From Candidatus Altimarinota bacterium (GTDB lineage: Bacteria > Patescibacteriota > Gracilibacteria > UBA4473): 14,067 nucleotides of DNA. Shown in pieces: positions 5,262 to 12,164 of this stretch. The notes below the pieces were generated by a model that was not told the origin of the DNA, did not search any database, and saw only the letters and a program-made list of their open reading frames with translations. The position numbers and the translations under genes are program-made. How positions within the stretch are numbered: position 1 is the stretch's first letter; every line of letters starts with the position of its first letter. The stretch is taken from the NCBI GenBank assembly GCA_027028725.1, contig JALVIB010000026.1, positions 1 through 14,067 of the forward strand. The letters are read 5' to 3'.

Positions 5262-6737
5262 ATGACAAAATCTCGTCCACATTGGGCCAGTAACTTCGTC
5301 TACATCCTAGCGGCGATCGGTTGTGCTGCTGGATTGGGAAATTTCTGGCGATTTCCGATGCTCGCCTTTGAACACGGGGGAGCAGCTTTTATTTTCGCGC
5401 TTTTGCTCGCGAATATTTTACTAGTTTTCCCTTTGGTGATGATGGAAACAGCCATCGGGCAAAAAATGCAACTTGCCGGCCCGCAGGCTTTTGAAAAAAT
5501 CAAAAAAGGAACAGGTTGGATTCAGTGGATTCCGGTTTTTGGGATTATTATTTTGTTGATGTACTATGTGCCAATCTTGGCTTGGGGAATTAAGTATTTG
5601 GTAATGTCCATTTCGGGCGACTTTTTGGCTAATCCAAGCGCATATTTTACCGAAAACATCTTGCATCTCACCGACAGCGTGACGAATTTAGGAACTTTTC
5701 AGTGGGGACTTTTTGCGGCTTTAGTCGGTTCGTATTTATTCGTGCTTTACGCCTTGCGGAAGAATGTTCTAAGTCTTGGACCGGTAGTGAAAATTACCGC
5801 GACTGCACCATTTGTTTTGTTATTCATTATCTTATTGCGAGGAGTGACTTTGCCGGGAGCAGAAGAAGGCTTACGCGCTTTTTTCGTTCCAAACTGGTCA
5901 GCTCTGGCAGATATTAAACTTTGGCAAGCAGCAGTCGGACAAGCTTTCTTTTCGGCAACTTTGGCAGCCGGATACTTCATTATCGCAGGTAGTCACCGTC
6001 AGCCAAACCAAGAAATCCCGCGAACTTCTGCTTGGGTTTTAGCTGGAAACTTTTTAGTTTCAATGTTGGCGGGAATTGCGGTTTTCTCAACTTTAGGATT
6101 TATGGCTCACCAGCAAGGAGTACCAATTTCCGAAGCAGCCAAAGGGGGACCAATGCTAGTTTTCTCGGTTTTGCCAACAGCAGTTTCCATGATGCCAACC
6201 GGAGCGGTATTTTTCGCGGTTTTGTTGTTCTTGGTGGTAATTACTTTGGCAATTGATTCAATTATCGGAGTTCTAGAACCAGTCGCGGGAAGTTTCCACG
6301 ACTTATTCCCAAAGAAAAAATATAGTAAAATTTTATCCACAGTAATGATTGTGACAGGATTAGGGGCGATCCCATTCTTAACTGGTGCGGGAATGTATTT
6401 CTTAGACATTACCGACCACTTTGTTTCTGGATATTTCCTTCTTTTGACAGGAATGCTGGAAACCGCGGTTGTCGCTTACTGGGTTGGACCGGAAAAAATC
6501 CGCAAATGGATTGACGAAACAACTTCTGGTTGCAAAATCCCGCGAATTTTTGATTACATTCTATATTTAACACCAATTCTTTTGGCAGTTTTGACAGGCG
6601 TCACTTTATACAAAGAATTCCAAGAACCATACGGCGGATATCCAATGAATTACTTGCTTTGGGCAGGAATCATTCCATTGGCTTTGGTTATCGTTTTGGC
6701 GTTTTATTTCAACAATTTACAACGGAAAAAGAGTTAA
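5262..6737 (+). CDS. Neurotransmitter:sodium symporter (NSS/SNF) family transporter
   Basis: An inner-membrane Na+-coupled importer, in bacteria typically for amino acids or related small amines. It is 491 residues long and has about 12 hydrophobic segments, as in LeuT-fold members. The N-terminal signature GLGNFWRFPMLAFEHGGAAF (residues 24-43) is diagnostic: TM1 with its unwound GLGNFWRFP region lining the Na+ and substrate sites. TM2 ends in ETAIGQK. The TM6-like segment FFSATLAAGYFIIAGSH and VFFAVLLFLVVITLAIDSIIGVLEP (around TM8) also fit. The substrate cannot be read from sequence. It is transcribed alone, with a terminator at 6768-6793. Three TCGCGGGA copies encode IPR, VAG and IPR. No Shine-Dalgarno. 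Confidence 0.93.
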   Translation: MTKSRPHWASNFVYILAAIGCAAGLGNFWRFPMLAFEHGGAAFIFALLLANILLVFPLVMMETAIGQKMQLAGPQAFEKIKKGTGWIQWIPVFGIIILLMYYVPILAWGIKYLVMSISGDFLANPSAYFTENILHLTDSVTNLGTFQWGLFAALVGSYLFVLYALRKNVLSLGPVVKITATAPFVLLFIILLRGVTLPGAEEGLRAFFVPNWSALADIKLWQAAVGQAFFSATLAAGYFIIAGSHRQPNQEIPRTSAWVLAGNFLVSMLAGIAVFSTLGFMAHQQGVPISEAAKGGPMLVFSVLPTAVSMMPTGAVFFAVLLFLVVITLAIDSIIGVLEPVAGSFHDLFPKKKYSKILSTVMIVTGLGAIPFLTGAGMYFLDITDHFVSGYFLLLTGMLETAVVAYWVGPEKIRKWIDETTSGCKIPRIFDYILYLTPILLAVLTGVTLYKEFQEPYGGYPMNYLLWAGIIPLALVIVLAFYFNNLQRKKS

Positions 6738-6743
6738 GTTAGC

Positions 6744-6767
6744 TCACAAGTTCACGAGTACAAGTAG
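6744..6767. repeat. Degenerate 8-nt tandem repeat (CTCACAAG/TTCACGAG/TACAAGTAG)
   Basis: Three 8-nt units with consensus TTMACRAG. The same unit occurs at 2363-2386, 9543-9569, in reverse at about 6822-6838, and at about 12145-12160. All are intergenic, mostly beside hairpin palindromes. Confidence 0.5.
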
Positions 6768-6793
6768 GGGGCGAATATTTTCGCCCCTTTTTT
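6768..6793 (+). terminator. Intrinsic terminator after the NSS transporter
   Basis: GGGGCGAA (6768-6775), loop TATT, TTCGCCCC (6780-6787), then six T (6788-6793). It is built from the GTAGGGGCGA-type dispersed palindrome also seen at 10789 and 12123. Confidence 0.8.
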
Positions 6794-6848
6794 CAAAAAT
6801 TTTGCATTTTTTATTATTATGAACTCGTAACTTGTTAAGTAATTTCTT

Positions 6849-6876
6849 TTGAATTTTTCTAAAAAAACTCTAAAAT
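6849..6876 (+). promoter_or_regulatory. Promoter of gyrA
   Basis: TTGAAT (6849-6854), 16-bp spacer, TAAAAT (6871-6876). The start near 6883 gives a leader of about 20 nt without a Shine-Dalgarno. Confidence 0.45.
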
Positions 6877-6902
6877 TCTGCTGATATTTTCGATTTACAA
6901 AT

Positions 6903-9527
6903 ATGACTGACGAAACAAACAAAAACGAGCTTCCTTTGGGAGATAATTCTGAAAATAATTCCGAGCAGGAAAACACGGAAAATCCCGCGAAAAAATTGGA
7001 TTCTGAACTAGCCTCAGAAGGAGAGGAAAATAATGGAGAGCTCGAACTTTTGCCGATTGAAGACGAATATACTGGTCCGCAAATTGATATTGTGGACGAT
7101 ATGGAAACTTCGTTCCTGTCCTACGCGATGAGTGTGATAGTTTCGCGGGCTTTGCCGGATGTGCGAGACGGACTGAAACCGGTTCACCGCCGAATTCTTT
7201 ACGCCATGCACGAAAATGGATTGCGCGCAGGTGCCAAATACCGAAAATCCGCGACTGTGGTTGGTGCGGTGCTCGGGAAGTATCATCCGCACGGTGACTC
7301 GTCAGTTTATATGGCAATGGTGCGAATGGCGCAGGATTTTTCTTTGCGATATCCGCTGGTAAATGGACAAGGTAACTTTGGATCAATCGACGGAGATAAT
7401 CCGGCGGCGATGAGGTATACCGAAGCTAAAATGACGCACATTGCCGAGTCCATGTTGGCGGATATTGAGAAAAATACCGTAGATTTCCGACCAAATTACG
7501 ACGCGACCGCCAAAGAGCCGTCTGTTTTGCCGACAATTTTACCGCAACTTTTGCTTAACGGAACGATGGGGATTGCCGTGGGAATGGCAACCAATATTCC
7601 GCCGCATAATATGGGTGAAGTTGTGGAAGCGACTTTGCATTTGATGCGAAATCCTGACGCGACAATTGATGATCTTCTACAATTTATCAAAGGTCCGGAT
7701 TTCCCAACCGCCGCGGAAATTTACGATGGCGGAGCGATTGCTGAAATGTATAAAACTGGGCGTGGCGGAGTTGTGATGCGTGCCAAAGTTAATATCGAAG
7801 AAGTTGGAAAAGGAGGAAAACACGCAATTATCGTGACAGAAATTCCTTACCAAGTGAATAAAGCCGATTTGATTATGAAAATCGCGGACTTGGTGCGAGA
7901 CAAAAAAATCGCGGGAATTTCGGATTTGCGTGATGAGTCTTCCCGAAAAGGAATCAGAATTTACATTGAGTTGAAAAAAGACGCTTTCCCGAAGAAAATT
8001 TTGAACCAGTTATTCAAATTAACACCGCTTCAAAAAACTTTCAATCTAAACATGATTGCACTAGTTGACGGGATAAACCCGCGACTTTTGAACTTAAAAG
8101 ATGTTTTGGGGCATTTTCTAGACCATCGTTTTGAAGTTGTGCAAAGACGCACCAAATACGATTTAGATGTAGCCGAAGCGCGAGCGCATATTTTGGACGG
8201 ATTGATGATTGCGCTAAATCATATTGATGAAGTTATCGCGATTATTCGCGGATCAGAAACCAAAGAAATCGCGGGCGAAAATTTGATGAAAAAATTCAAA
8301 CTTTCCGAAAAACAAACCAAAGCAATTTTGGAAATGCGGTTGCAAACTTTAGCTGGATTGGAAAGAAAGAAAATTGAAGACGAATTGGCAAAACTCCGCG
8401 AATTAATTGAAGAACTGAATTCAATTTTGGCCTCCAAAGACAAGCAAAAAGATGTGATTGAAAAAGAAATGCGCGAAGTTGTCGCGAAATATGGAGACGA
8501 GCGAAAAACCGAAGTTCATCCGTATGCTTTGGGGAAATTTTCCGCGAAAGATACTATTCCGGACGAAGAAATGATCGTTGTTTTGACTCAACAAAACTAC
8601 ATTAAACGCTTGTCGCCATCGTCTTTCCGTAAACAAAAACGCGGAGGAGTGGGAGTTATCGGTGCGAAAACTAAAGACGAAGACACAATTATGAAATCAG
8701 TCTTCGGCTCAAATCATAACGAATTACTTTTCTTTACAAATCAGGGACGAGTTTTCCAACTACCAATGTACGAAATTCCGGAAGCCAGCCGAACCGCCAA
8801 GGGAACGCCGATTGTGAATTTATTACAACTCCAACCAGAAGAAAGAGTGACCGAAGTTCTAAATCTTTCGCGGTCAATCGGAGAATACATTTTCTTCTGT
8901 ACCAGCAAAGGAACGGTGAAAAAAACCGCGCTATCGGATTTCCAAAATATTCGTCGTTCCGGACTTATCGCGCAAAAAGTAAAACCGGGCGAAGAATTAC
9001 GCTGGACAAAAGTTTCCAGTGGAGAAGACGAAATTTTCATTGTTACCAAAGAAGGAAAATCAATTCGTTTCCCGGAAAGCGATGTCCGAACAATGGGACG
9101 AAGTGCGGCAGGAGTTCGCGGGATTCGCTTGAAAGGCGATGACGAAGTGGTTGAAATGGATATTTTACGCAGTAAAGACGCGGAACTTTTGGTGGTGATG
9201 GAAAACGGATTGGGAAAGAAAACTTCAGTTGAACATTATCGCGGACAATCTCGTGGAGGAAGCGGAGTAAAAGTCGCGAATATTACTGCGAAAACTGGAA
9301 AAGTCGCGGGAGCGCGAGTTATCGCTCCAGGACAAACAGGAGATTTATTAATTGTGACCAAAAAAGGACAAACAATGCGAATGGCGATTGAAGGCGTTAA
9401 AACTTCAGGTCGTTCCACACAAGGAGTAATCCTGATGCGTCCATCAGCAGGCGATTCAGTTTCGTCGATTTCTTTGATTTTAGATCCTGTCGAGGAAGTT
9501 GTTCAGGAGAAATTGTTGGGGAAATAG
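6903..9527 (+). CDS. gyrA: DNA gyrase subunit A
   Basis: The A subunit of the ATP-dependent type IIA topoisomerase that adds negative supercoils, working as A2B2 with GyrB. It is 874 residues long, the typical size. An acidic extension (about 1-50, Glu/Asn-rich) precedes the winged-helix domain that starts near IDIVDDMETSFLSYAMSVIV. The quinolone pocket KYHPHGDSSVYMAMVRMAQ lies at about 126-144. The catalytic Tyr172 is in AAMRYTEAKM. A coiled-coil arm follows (about 400-540). The GyrA box is QKRGGVG (578-584; consensus QRRGGKG), which separates it from ParC and opens the six-bladed C-terminal pinwheel. Unusually, the position of E. coli Asp87 is Met (residue 137). TCGCGGGA copies encode NPAK, IAGI, VRGI and VAGA. 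It has its own promoter. The partner gyrB is not in the window. Confidence 0.96.
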   Translation: MTDETNKNELPLGDNSENNSEQENTENPAKKLDSELASEGEENNGELELLPIEDEYTGPQIDIVDDMETSFLSYAMSVIVSRALPDVRDGLKPVHRRILYAMHENGLRAGAKYRKSATVVGAVLGKYHPHGDSSVYMAMVRMAQDFSLRYPLVNGQGNFGSIDGDNPAAMRYTEAKMTHIAESMLADIEKNTVDFRPNYDATAKEPSVLPTILPQLLLNGTMGIAVGMATNIPPHNMGEVVEATLHLMRNPDATIDDLLQFIKGPDFPTAAEIYDGGAIAEMYKTGRGGVVMRAKVNIEEVGKGGKHAIIVTEIPYQVNKADLIMKIADLVRDKKIAGISDLRDESSRKGIRIYIELKKDAFPKKILNQLFKLTPLQKTFNLNMIALVDGINPRLLNLKDVLGHFLDHRFEVVQRRTKYDLDVAEARAHILDGLMIALNHIDEVIAIIRGSETKEIAGENLMKKFKLSEKQTKAILEMRLQTLAGLERKKIEDELAKLRELIEELNSILASKDKQKDVIEKEMREVVAKYGDERKTEVHPYALGKFSAKDTIPDEEMIVVLTQQNYIKRLSPSSFRKQKRGGVGVIGAKTKDEDTIMKSVFGSNHNELLFFTNQGRVFQLPMYEIPEASRTAKGTPIVNLLQLQPEERVTEVLNLSRSIGEYIFFCTSKGTVKKTALSDFQNIRRSGLIAQKVKPGEELRWTKVSSGEDEIFIVTKEGKSIRFPESDVRTMGRSAAGVRGIRLKGDDEVVEMDILRSKDAELLVVMENGLGKKTSVEHYRGQSRGGSGVKVANITAKTGKVAGARVIAPGQTGDLLIVTKKGQTMRMAIEGVKTSGRSTQGVILMRPSAGDSVSSISLILDPVEEVVQEKLLGK

Positions 9528-9542
9528 GCGGGTTAGTTTGTG

Positions 9543-9634
9543 AGGTAACGAGTTTACAAGATCACAAGTAGGGACAGGTTTAAAACCTGTCCTTTGAAAA
9601 TCCCGCGCCGTGCCCCGCAAGGCGGTGGAATTTT
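9543..9634. repeat. Repeat-filled gap between convergent gyrA and the hydrolase gene
   Basis: 8-nt tandem units (TAACGAG/TTTACAAG/ATCACAAG, 9546-9568) lead into GTAGGGACAGG. GGACAGGTTT (9572-9581) pairs perfectly with AAACCTGTCC (9583-9592). Next comes AAAATCCCGCGC (from about 9597) with CCCGCAAGGCGG, matching the terminator block at 190-219. The 10-bp hairpin is the best candidate for ending both convergent transcripts, although neither side has a long T-tract. Confidence 0.5.
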
Positions 9635-10491
9635 TACTTCTTTCGCAAAAACCCCACCACAAATTCCGCGATTTTTTCCGGATGCGTGTGGTGAATGCCG
9701 TGACGACCTTTTGGGATAACTTTAAGATGCGAGTTTTTTAATTTTTTGTTAAAAATTCGTCCCGCCTCCAACGGTGTGACGGTGTCTTCTTTTCCCCAAA
9801 TTAACAGAACTTCGTTCTTGATTTCGCGTAAATTTTCGCGGATACACGGTTCGGCAATGACTTTTTGAAAAGTTTCTTTCATTTCTTTGGGACAATTCCC
9901 CCAATCGAGCGCCCCAAAAAGCTTTTTCACAATAAATTTCTGAATTTTTCGCGGGATTATTTTTTTCGCCAATGGAAAAGTTTTGGCTAAAAGTTGGGAA
10001 ATTTTTTGCCGAAAAGATAGCGGCAATCGAATTCCCGCTGCCGAAGTGAGAATAATTTTTCCCGCGAAATCTTGGTTACGCATCAAAAATCGCGAAATTA
10101 TCCGACATCCAAAAGAATGTCCGTAAAGAGTAGGATTTTCTAGATCAAGTTTTTTCAAAAACTCTTCCAGCCAGTCAGAATAATCCCAAACCGACCACCC
10201 TTTTTTCATGATTTCCCCCGCCTGACGCGGTTCTTCGCAAAGTTCATTATAGTTAGACTGAACATATTTTCGTCGTGGCAATGGACTTACTCCAAATCCC
10301 GGCAAATCAGGAATAATGATTTCGGCGCGTAATTTTTTCGCGAGATTTTTGGCCAACGGAATAAATCCCGCACTAACTTGCTTGGTCGGATCCCAGCCGT
10401 GCAAAATAACGATTTTTTCGCGGGATTTTGACGATCCAATCCGCAAATAATGCGTTTTTTCTCCGAAAATCCGACAAAATTCTTCTTTCAT
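9634..10491 (-). CDS. Alpha/beta hydrolase-fold protein
   Basis: A 285-residue cytoplasmic protein from ATG 10491. The oxyanion loop HGW is at residues 31-33, followed by IIIPDLPGFGVSP (58-70). The nucleophile elbow is GHSFG with Ser126. The acid is Asp236 in GKEDTVTP, and the catalytic His is probably His264 in KGRHGIHHTHPEK. The triad is complete and the cap region is Lys-rich (about 155-200). Substrate unknown; relatives include esterases, C-C hydrolases and haloperoxidase-like enzymes. An upstream in-frame TTG (10515) would add eight residues, but I prefer the ATG because a -10 TAGAAT (10504-10499) ends 8 nt before it, giving a leaderless mRNA. Three TCGCGGGA copies lie inside the gene. 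Confidence 0.88.
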   Translation of the reverse strand: MKEEFCRIFGEKTHYLRIGSSKSREKIVILHGWDPTKQVSAGFIPLAKNLAKKLRAEIIIPDLPGFGVSPLPRRKYVQSNYNELCEEPRQAGEIMKKGWSVWDYSDWLEEFLKKLDLENPTLYGHSFGCRIISRFLMRNQDFAGKIILTSAAGIRLPLSFRQKISQLLAKTFPLAKKIIPRKIQKFIVKKLFGALDWGNCPKEMKETFQKVIAEPCIRENLREIKNEVLLIWGKEDTVTPLEAGRIFNKKLKNSHLKVIPKGRHGIHHTHPEKIAEFVVGFLRKK

Positions 10492-10498
10492 TGTTCTA

Positions 10499-10527
10499 AT
10501 TCTAAATAATTTCAAATAATTTGAAAA
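10499..10527 (-). promoter_or_regulatory. Candidate promoter of the hydrolase gene, leaderless
   Basis: On the minus strand, -10 TAGAAT (10504-10499, 5/6) has TTTTCA (10527-10522) at -35 with a 17-bp spacer. The expected start falls on or next to the A of the ATG at 10491. The -35 is weak. Confidence 0.35.
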
Positions 10528-10530
10528 TTT

Positions 10531-10617
10531 ACCGAGAATTTAATTTCATTCTTTTTAAATCGGTATTAGTTTTATTTAGCCACTCATTCTTCGTGGAATA
10601 AAACTTAAATCGCGGGA
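10531..10617. repeat. Structured repeated element, copy 2
   Basis: This matches 5114-5197. Stem A: ACCGA (10531-10535) with TCGGT (10560-10564). Stem B: AGTTTTATT (10568-10576) with AATAAAACT (10597-10605), plus CCAC (10580-10583) and GTGG (10593-10596). It ends with TCGCGGGA (10610-10617). Compared with copy 1, the G-C pair of stem A is A-T here, a compensatory change. The inner 41 bp are identical. The linker inside stem A differs freely. It lies immediately upstream of the hydrolase promoter and lacks the competing arm of copy 1. Confidence 0.65.
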
Positions 10618-10949
10618 ATTTTTGAAATAGTTTAAAAGATAAAAAGTCGAAAAGATTAAAAGCACGAAAAGCGCGACGACACCGTCGTACCTACAATTTT
10701 CTCACATCTCGGAAAGCGCGGTCACGCGACCGCGCTTACAAATAAGGAATTATTTTTAGGGACGGTTTCAAACCGCCCCCTATAAAATGGGCGATTAATA
10801 ATCGCCCCTACTGAATTATTAACTTTTAACTATCAACTATTAACTATTAATTTCGCCAAATTTCTCGCGAAATTTCCCCAAAACCTAAAACCGTGTTAAA
10901 ATTTATTCGCCTCGAAAATTTGAGGAATATTTATTAACTTTTTAAAAAA
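10618..10949. repeat. Repeat-rich noncoding gap: four short palindromes and a 7-nt tandem
   Basis: No coding sequence is seen. In order: ACGAC/GTCGT hairpin (10676-10688); AAGCGCGGTC/GACCGCGCTT, 10 bp with an ACGC loop (10714-10737); GGGACGGTTT...AAACCGCCCC (10759-10778); GGGCGATT/AATCGCCC with an AAT loop (10789-10807), followed by CCTAC; and a YAACTAT tandem (10819-10850). Three of the four hairpins end in a TACA- or CCTA-like sequence, a common arrangement of REP-like palindromes. The last 90 bp contain the lemA promoter region. Confidence 0.55.
10897..10902 (+). promoter_or_regulatory. Possible extended -10 of lemA
   Basis: TAAAAT preceded by CCGTGT, without a recognisable -35. The leader would be about 40 nt and contains a small hairpin CCTC...GAGG (10910-10925). 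Confidence 0.3.
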
Positions 10950-11510
10950 ATGTCAGGATTACTAGTCGTTCTCGGAATTATTGCATTTATTGCTATGTGG
11001 GTAATGGGAAAATACAACGGAATCATTGTGCGAAAAAATAAACGCGATCAGTCTTTTTCAGATATTGATGTTAATCTAAAACAACGATTCGACATGATTC
11101 CACAACTTTTGGAAACCGTGAAAGGGTATATGAGTCATGAGCGAGAAACCTTGGAAGCGTTGACTAAAGCACGAACAAGCTTTATGAATGCCACTACACC
11201 AAGCGGAAAAATTGAAGCTGACAATATGTTGAGCGGAGCTTTGAAATCTTTGTTTGCGGTAGCAGAAAATTATCCTGATTTGAAAGCCAGTGAAAATTTC
11301 CAACAACTTCAAACTTCTATTGAAGAAATTGAAAACAAACTAGCTTCCGCGCGAAAATTCTTCAACGAAATGACCAACGACTACAACACTTATATTCAAC
11401 AAGTCCCAACCAATTTTATTGCTGGAATGTTCGGATTTAGACCAGAAAAATTATTTGAAGCAGCACAAAGTCGCGAAGAATTAGATAAAACTCCGGAAAT
11501 TAAGTTTTAA
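10950..11510 (+). CDS. lemA: LemA family protein
   Basis: A 186-residue membrane-anchored protein. One N-terminal transmembrane helix (about residues 2-20, LLVVLGIIAFIAMWVMG) is followed by a cytosolic or periplasmic antiparallel helical bundle. Family hallmarks are YNGIIVRKNKRDQSFSDIDV (22-41), LKQRFDMIPQLLETVKGY (43-60), the E-rich ARTSFMNA region, and the C-terminal ARKFFNEMTNDYNTYIQQVPTNFIAG followed by FGFRPEKLFE. Length and order are standard for LemA. The biochemical function of the family is unsettled; it often accompanies HtpX- or TPM-type membrane proteins, none of which is here. The TAA stop overlaps the first bases of a composite repeat (11509). No Shine-Dalgarno; the start is preceded by an A run. 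Confidence 0.93.
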   Translation: MSGLLVVLGIIAFIAMWVMGKYNGIIVRKNKRDQSFSDIDVNLKQRFDMIPQLLETVKGYMSHERETLEALTKARTSFMNATTPSGKIEADNMLSGALKSLFAVAENYPDLKASENFQQLQTSIEEIENKLASARKFFNEMTNDYNTYIQQVPTNFIAGMFGFRPEKLFEAAQSREELDKTPEIKF

Positions 11511-11625
11511 AATCCCGCGAAATTTTCCGAGAAAGTCACCCTTGAGGAAAGGAGGATTTAGAGGGATTTAAAATCTAAAAAAGACCAACACCGTTGGTCT
11601 TTTTTTTAAAATTTTCGCGGGATTT
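11509..11625. repeat. Composite terminator repeat, copy 1
   Basis: Inverted ends AAAATCCCGCGAAATTTT (11509-11526) and AAAATTTTCGCGGGATTT (11608-11625) enclose a C/G-run block (GTCACCCTTGAGGAAAGGAGG) and a terminator hairpin. It is aligned end to end with 11979-12083, at roughly 80% identity by eye with some length differences. Both copies flank the 88-residue ORF. Confidence 0.7.
11577..11607. terminator. Bidirectional intrinsic terminator between lemA and the 88-residue ORF
   Basis: AAAAAAGACCAAC (11577-11589) pairs perfectly with GTTGGTCTTTTTT (11593-11605) around ACC. With A-run and T-run on opposite sides it can stop both convergent transcripts. Confidence 0.85.
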
Positions 11626-11628
11626 CAA

Positions 11629-11895
11629 CTAATTCTCTTCACAATACTTAGTAGCTTTTTTGGAAACTCTTTCATATTCTTCAGTTAGACCTTTTCTTTT
11701 TAATTTTAGATATTGCCTTCTTAAAAGTCCTGCTGATCTTCCTGTGACATTGTTAAATATTTCGGACTGAATTTTTGTTATTTGTCTGACCAATGTATTA
11801 AGTTCTCCGGCTAAAACTTCTGCTCCCTGTCTTTTAACAAGAGAACATTCACACATTTTTCCCGAAAGTGGACATTTTTCCATTTCTTCAGCCAT
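11629..11895 (-). CDS. Small Cys-containing helical protein, unknown function
   Basis: An 88-residue protein from ATG 11895 to TAG 11629-11631. The N-terminus carries KCPLSGKMCECS with Cys8, Cys15 and Cys17, and a fourth Cys (85) lies in the tail KYCEEN. Three Cys in C-x6-C-x-C, plus one distant Cys, could bind a metal ion if the ends meet. The middle is amphipathic helix (GELNTLVRQITKIQSEIFNN) followed by a basic segment (RRQYLKLKRKG). I do not recognise the family. It has its own promoter and terminator, contains no iterated motif, and sits exactly between two related composite repeats, so it may be a recently acquired or mobile cassette. No Shine-Dalgarno. Confidence 0.75.
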   Translation of the reverse strand: MAEEMEKCPLSGKMCECSLVKRQGAEVLAGELNTLVRQITKIQSEIFNNVTGRSAGLLRRQYLKLKRKGLTEEYERVSKKATKYCEEN

Positions 11896-11922
11896 TTTTT
11901 AGTGATTATAAAATTCATTACA

Positions 11923-11950
11923 AAATTAGTCTTATTTGTTTTCTTGTCAA
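11923..11950 (-). promoter_or_regulatory. Promoter of the 88-residue ORF
   Basis: On the minus strand, -35 TTGACA (11950-11945) has a 16-bp spacer and -10 TAATTT (11928-11923). A perfect TATAAT also lies closer to the gene (11910-11905) without a good -35; it would give a nearly leaderless transcript. Confidence 0.55.
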
Positions 11951-11978
11951 GATATAAAACAACTTTTTTGCATATATT

Positions 11979-12083
11979 AAAATCCCGCGAAATTTTCCAA
12001 GAAAGTCCCCCTTGAGAAAGGGGGATTTTTAATCTAAAAAAGACCAACATCGTTGGACTTTTTTAAAATTTCGCGGGATTTTT
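11979..12083. repeat. Composite terminator repeat, copy 2, downstream of topA
   Basis: Same order as 11509-11625: inverted motif (11979-11996), AGAAAGTCCCCCTTGAGAAAG block with CCCCCTT/AAGGGGG hairpin, hairpin AAAAAGACCAAC/GTTGGACTTTTTT with one mismatch (12036-12064), and closing motif (12065-12083). Lying 80 bp past the topA stop, it is the likely topA terminator. Confidence 0.65.
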
Positions 12084-12098
12084 AAAAAAAGAAAAATC

Positions 12099-12160
12099 AA
12101 GTCCGGACTTAAGTTTTTCTTTGGGCGATTATTAATCGCCCCTACACGAACTCGTTAACT
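12099..12160. repeat. CCGG palindrome, GGGCGATT hairpin and tandem-repeat remnant before the topA stop
   Basis: AAGTCCGGACTT (12099-12110) is the third copy of the palindrome seen at 2431 and 2465. GGGCGATT/AATCGCCC (12123-12141) is the same palindrome as at 10789, with the loop inverted (ATT for AAT). Next comes CCTACACGAACTCGTTAAC, matching the reverse of the 8-nt tandem family. Confidence 0.55.
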
Positions 12161-12164
12161 ATTC

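Noticed and set aside
6895..7386. 163-codon minus-strand ORF over the gyrA start
   Set aside because: It is fully antisense to the gyrase breakage domain, whose conserved motifs explain the sequence. No independent promoter or start context.
10492..10949. tRNA or small RNA gene in the longest noncoding gap
   Set aside because: No cloverleaf with GTTCRA and matching acceptor arms was found. The hairpins are short, independent palindromes, and the remaining bases are AT-rich repeats.
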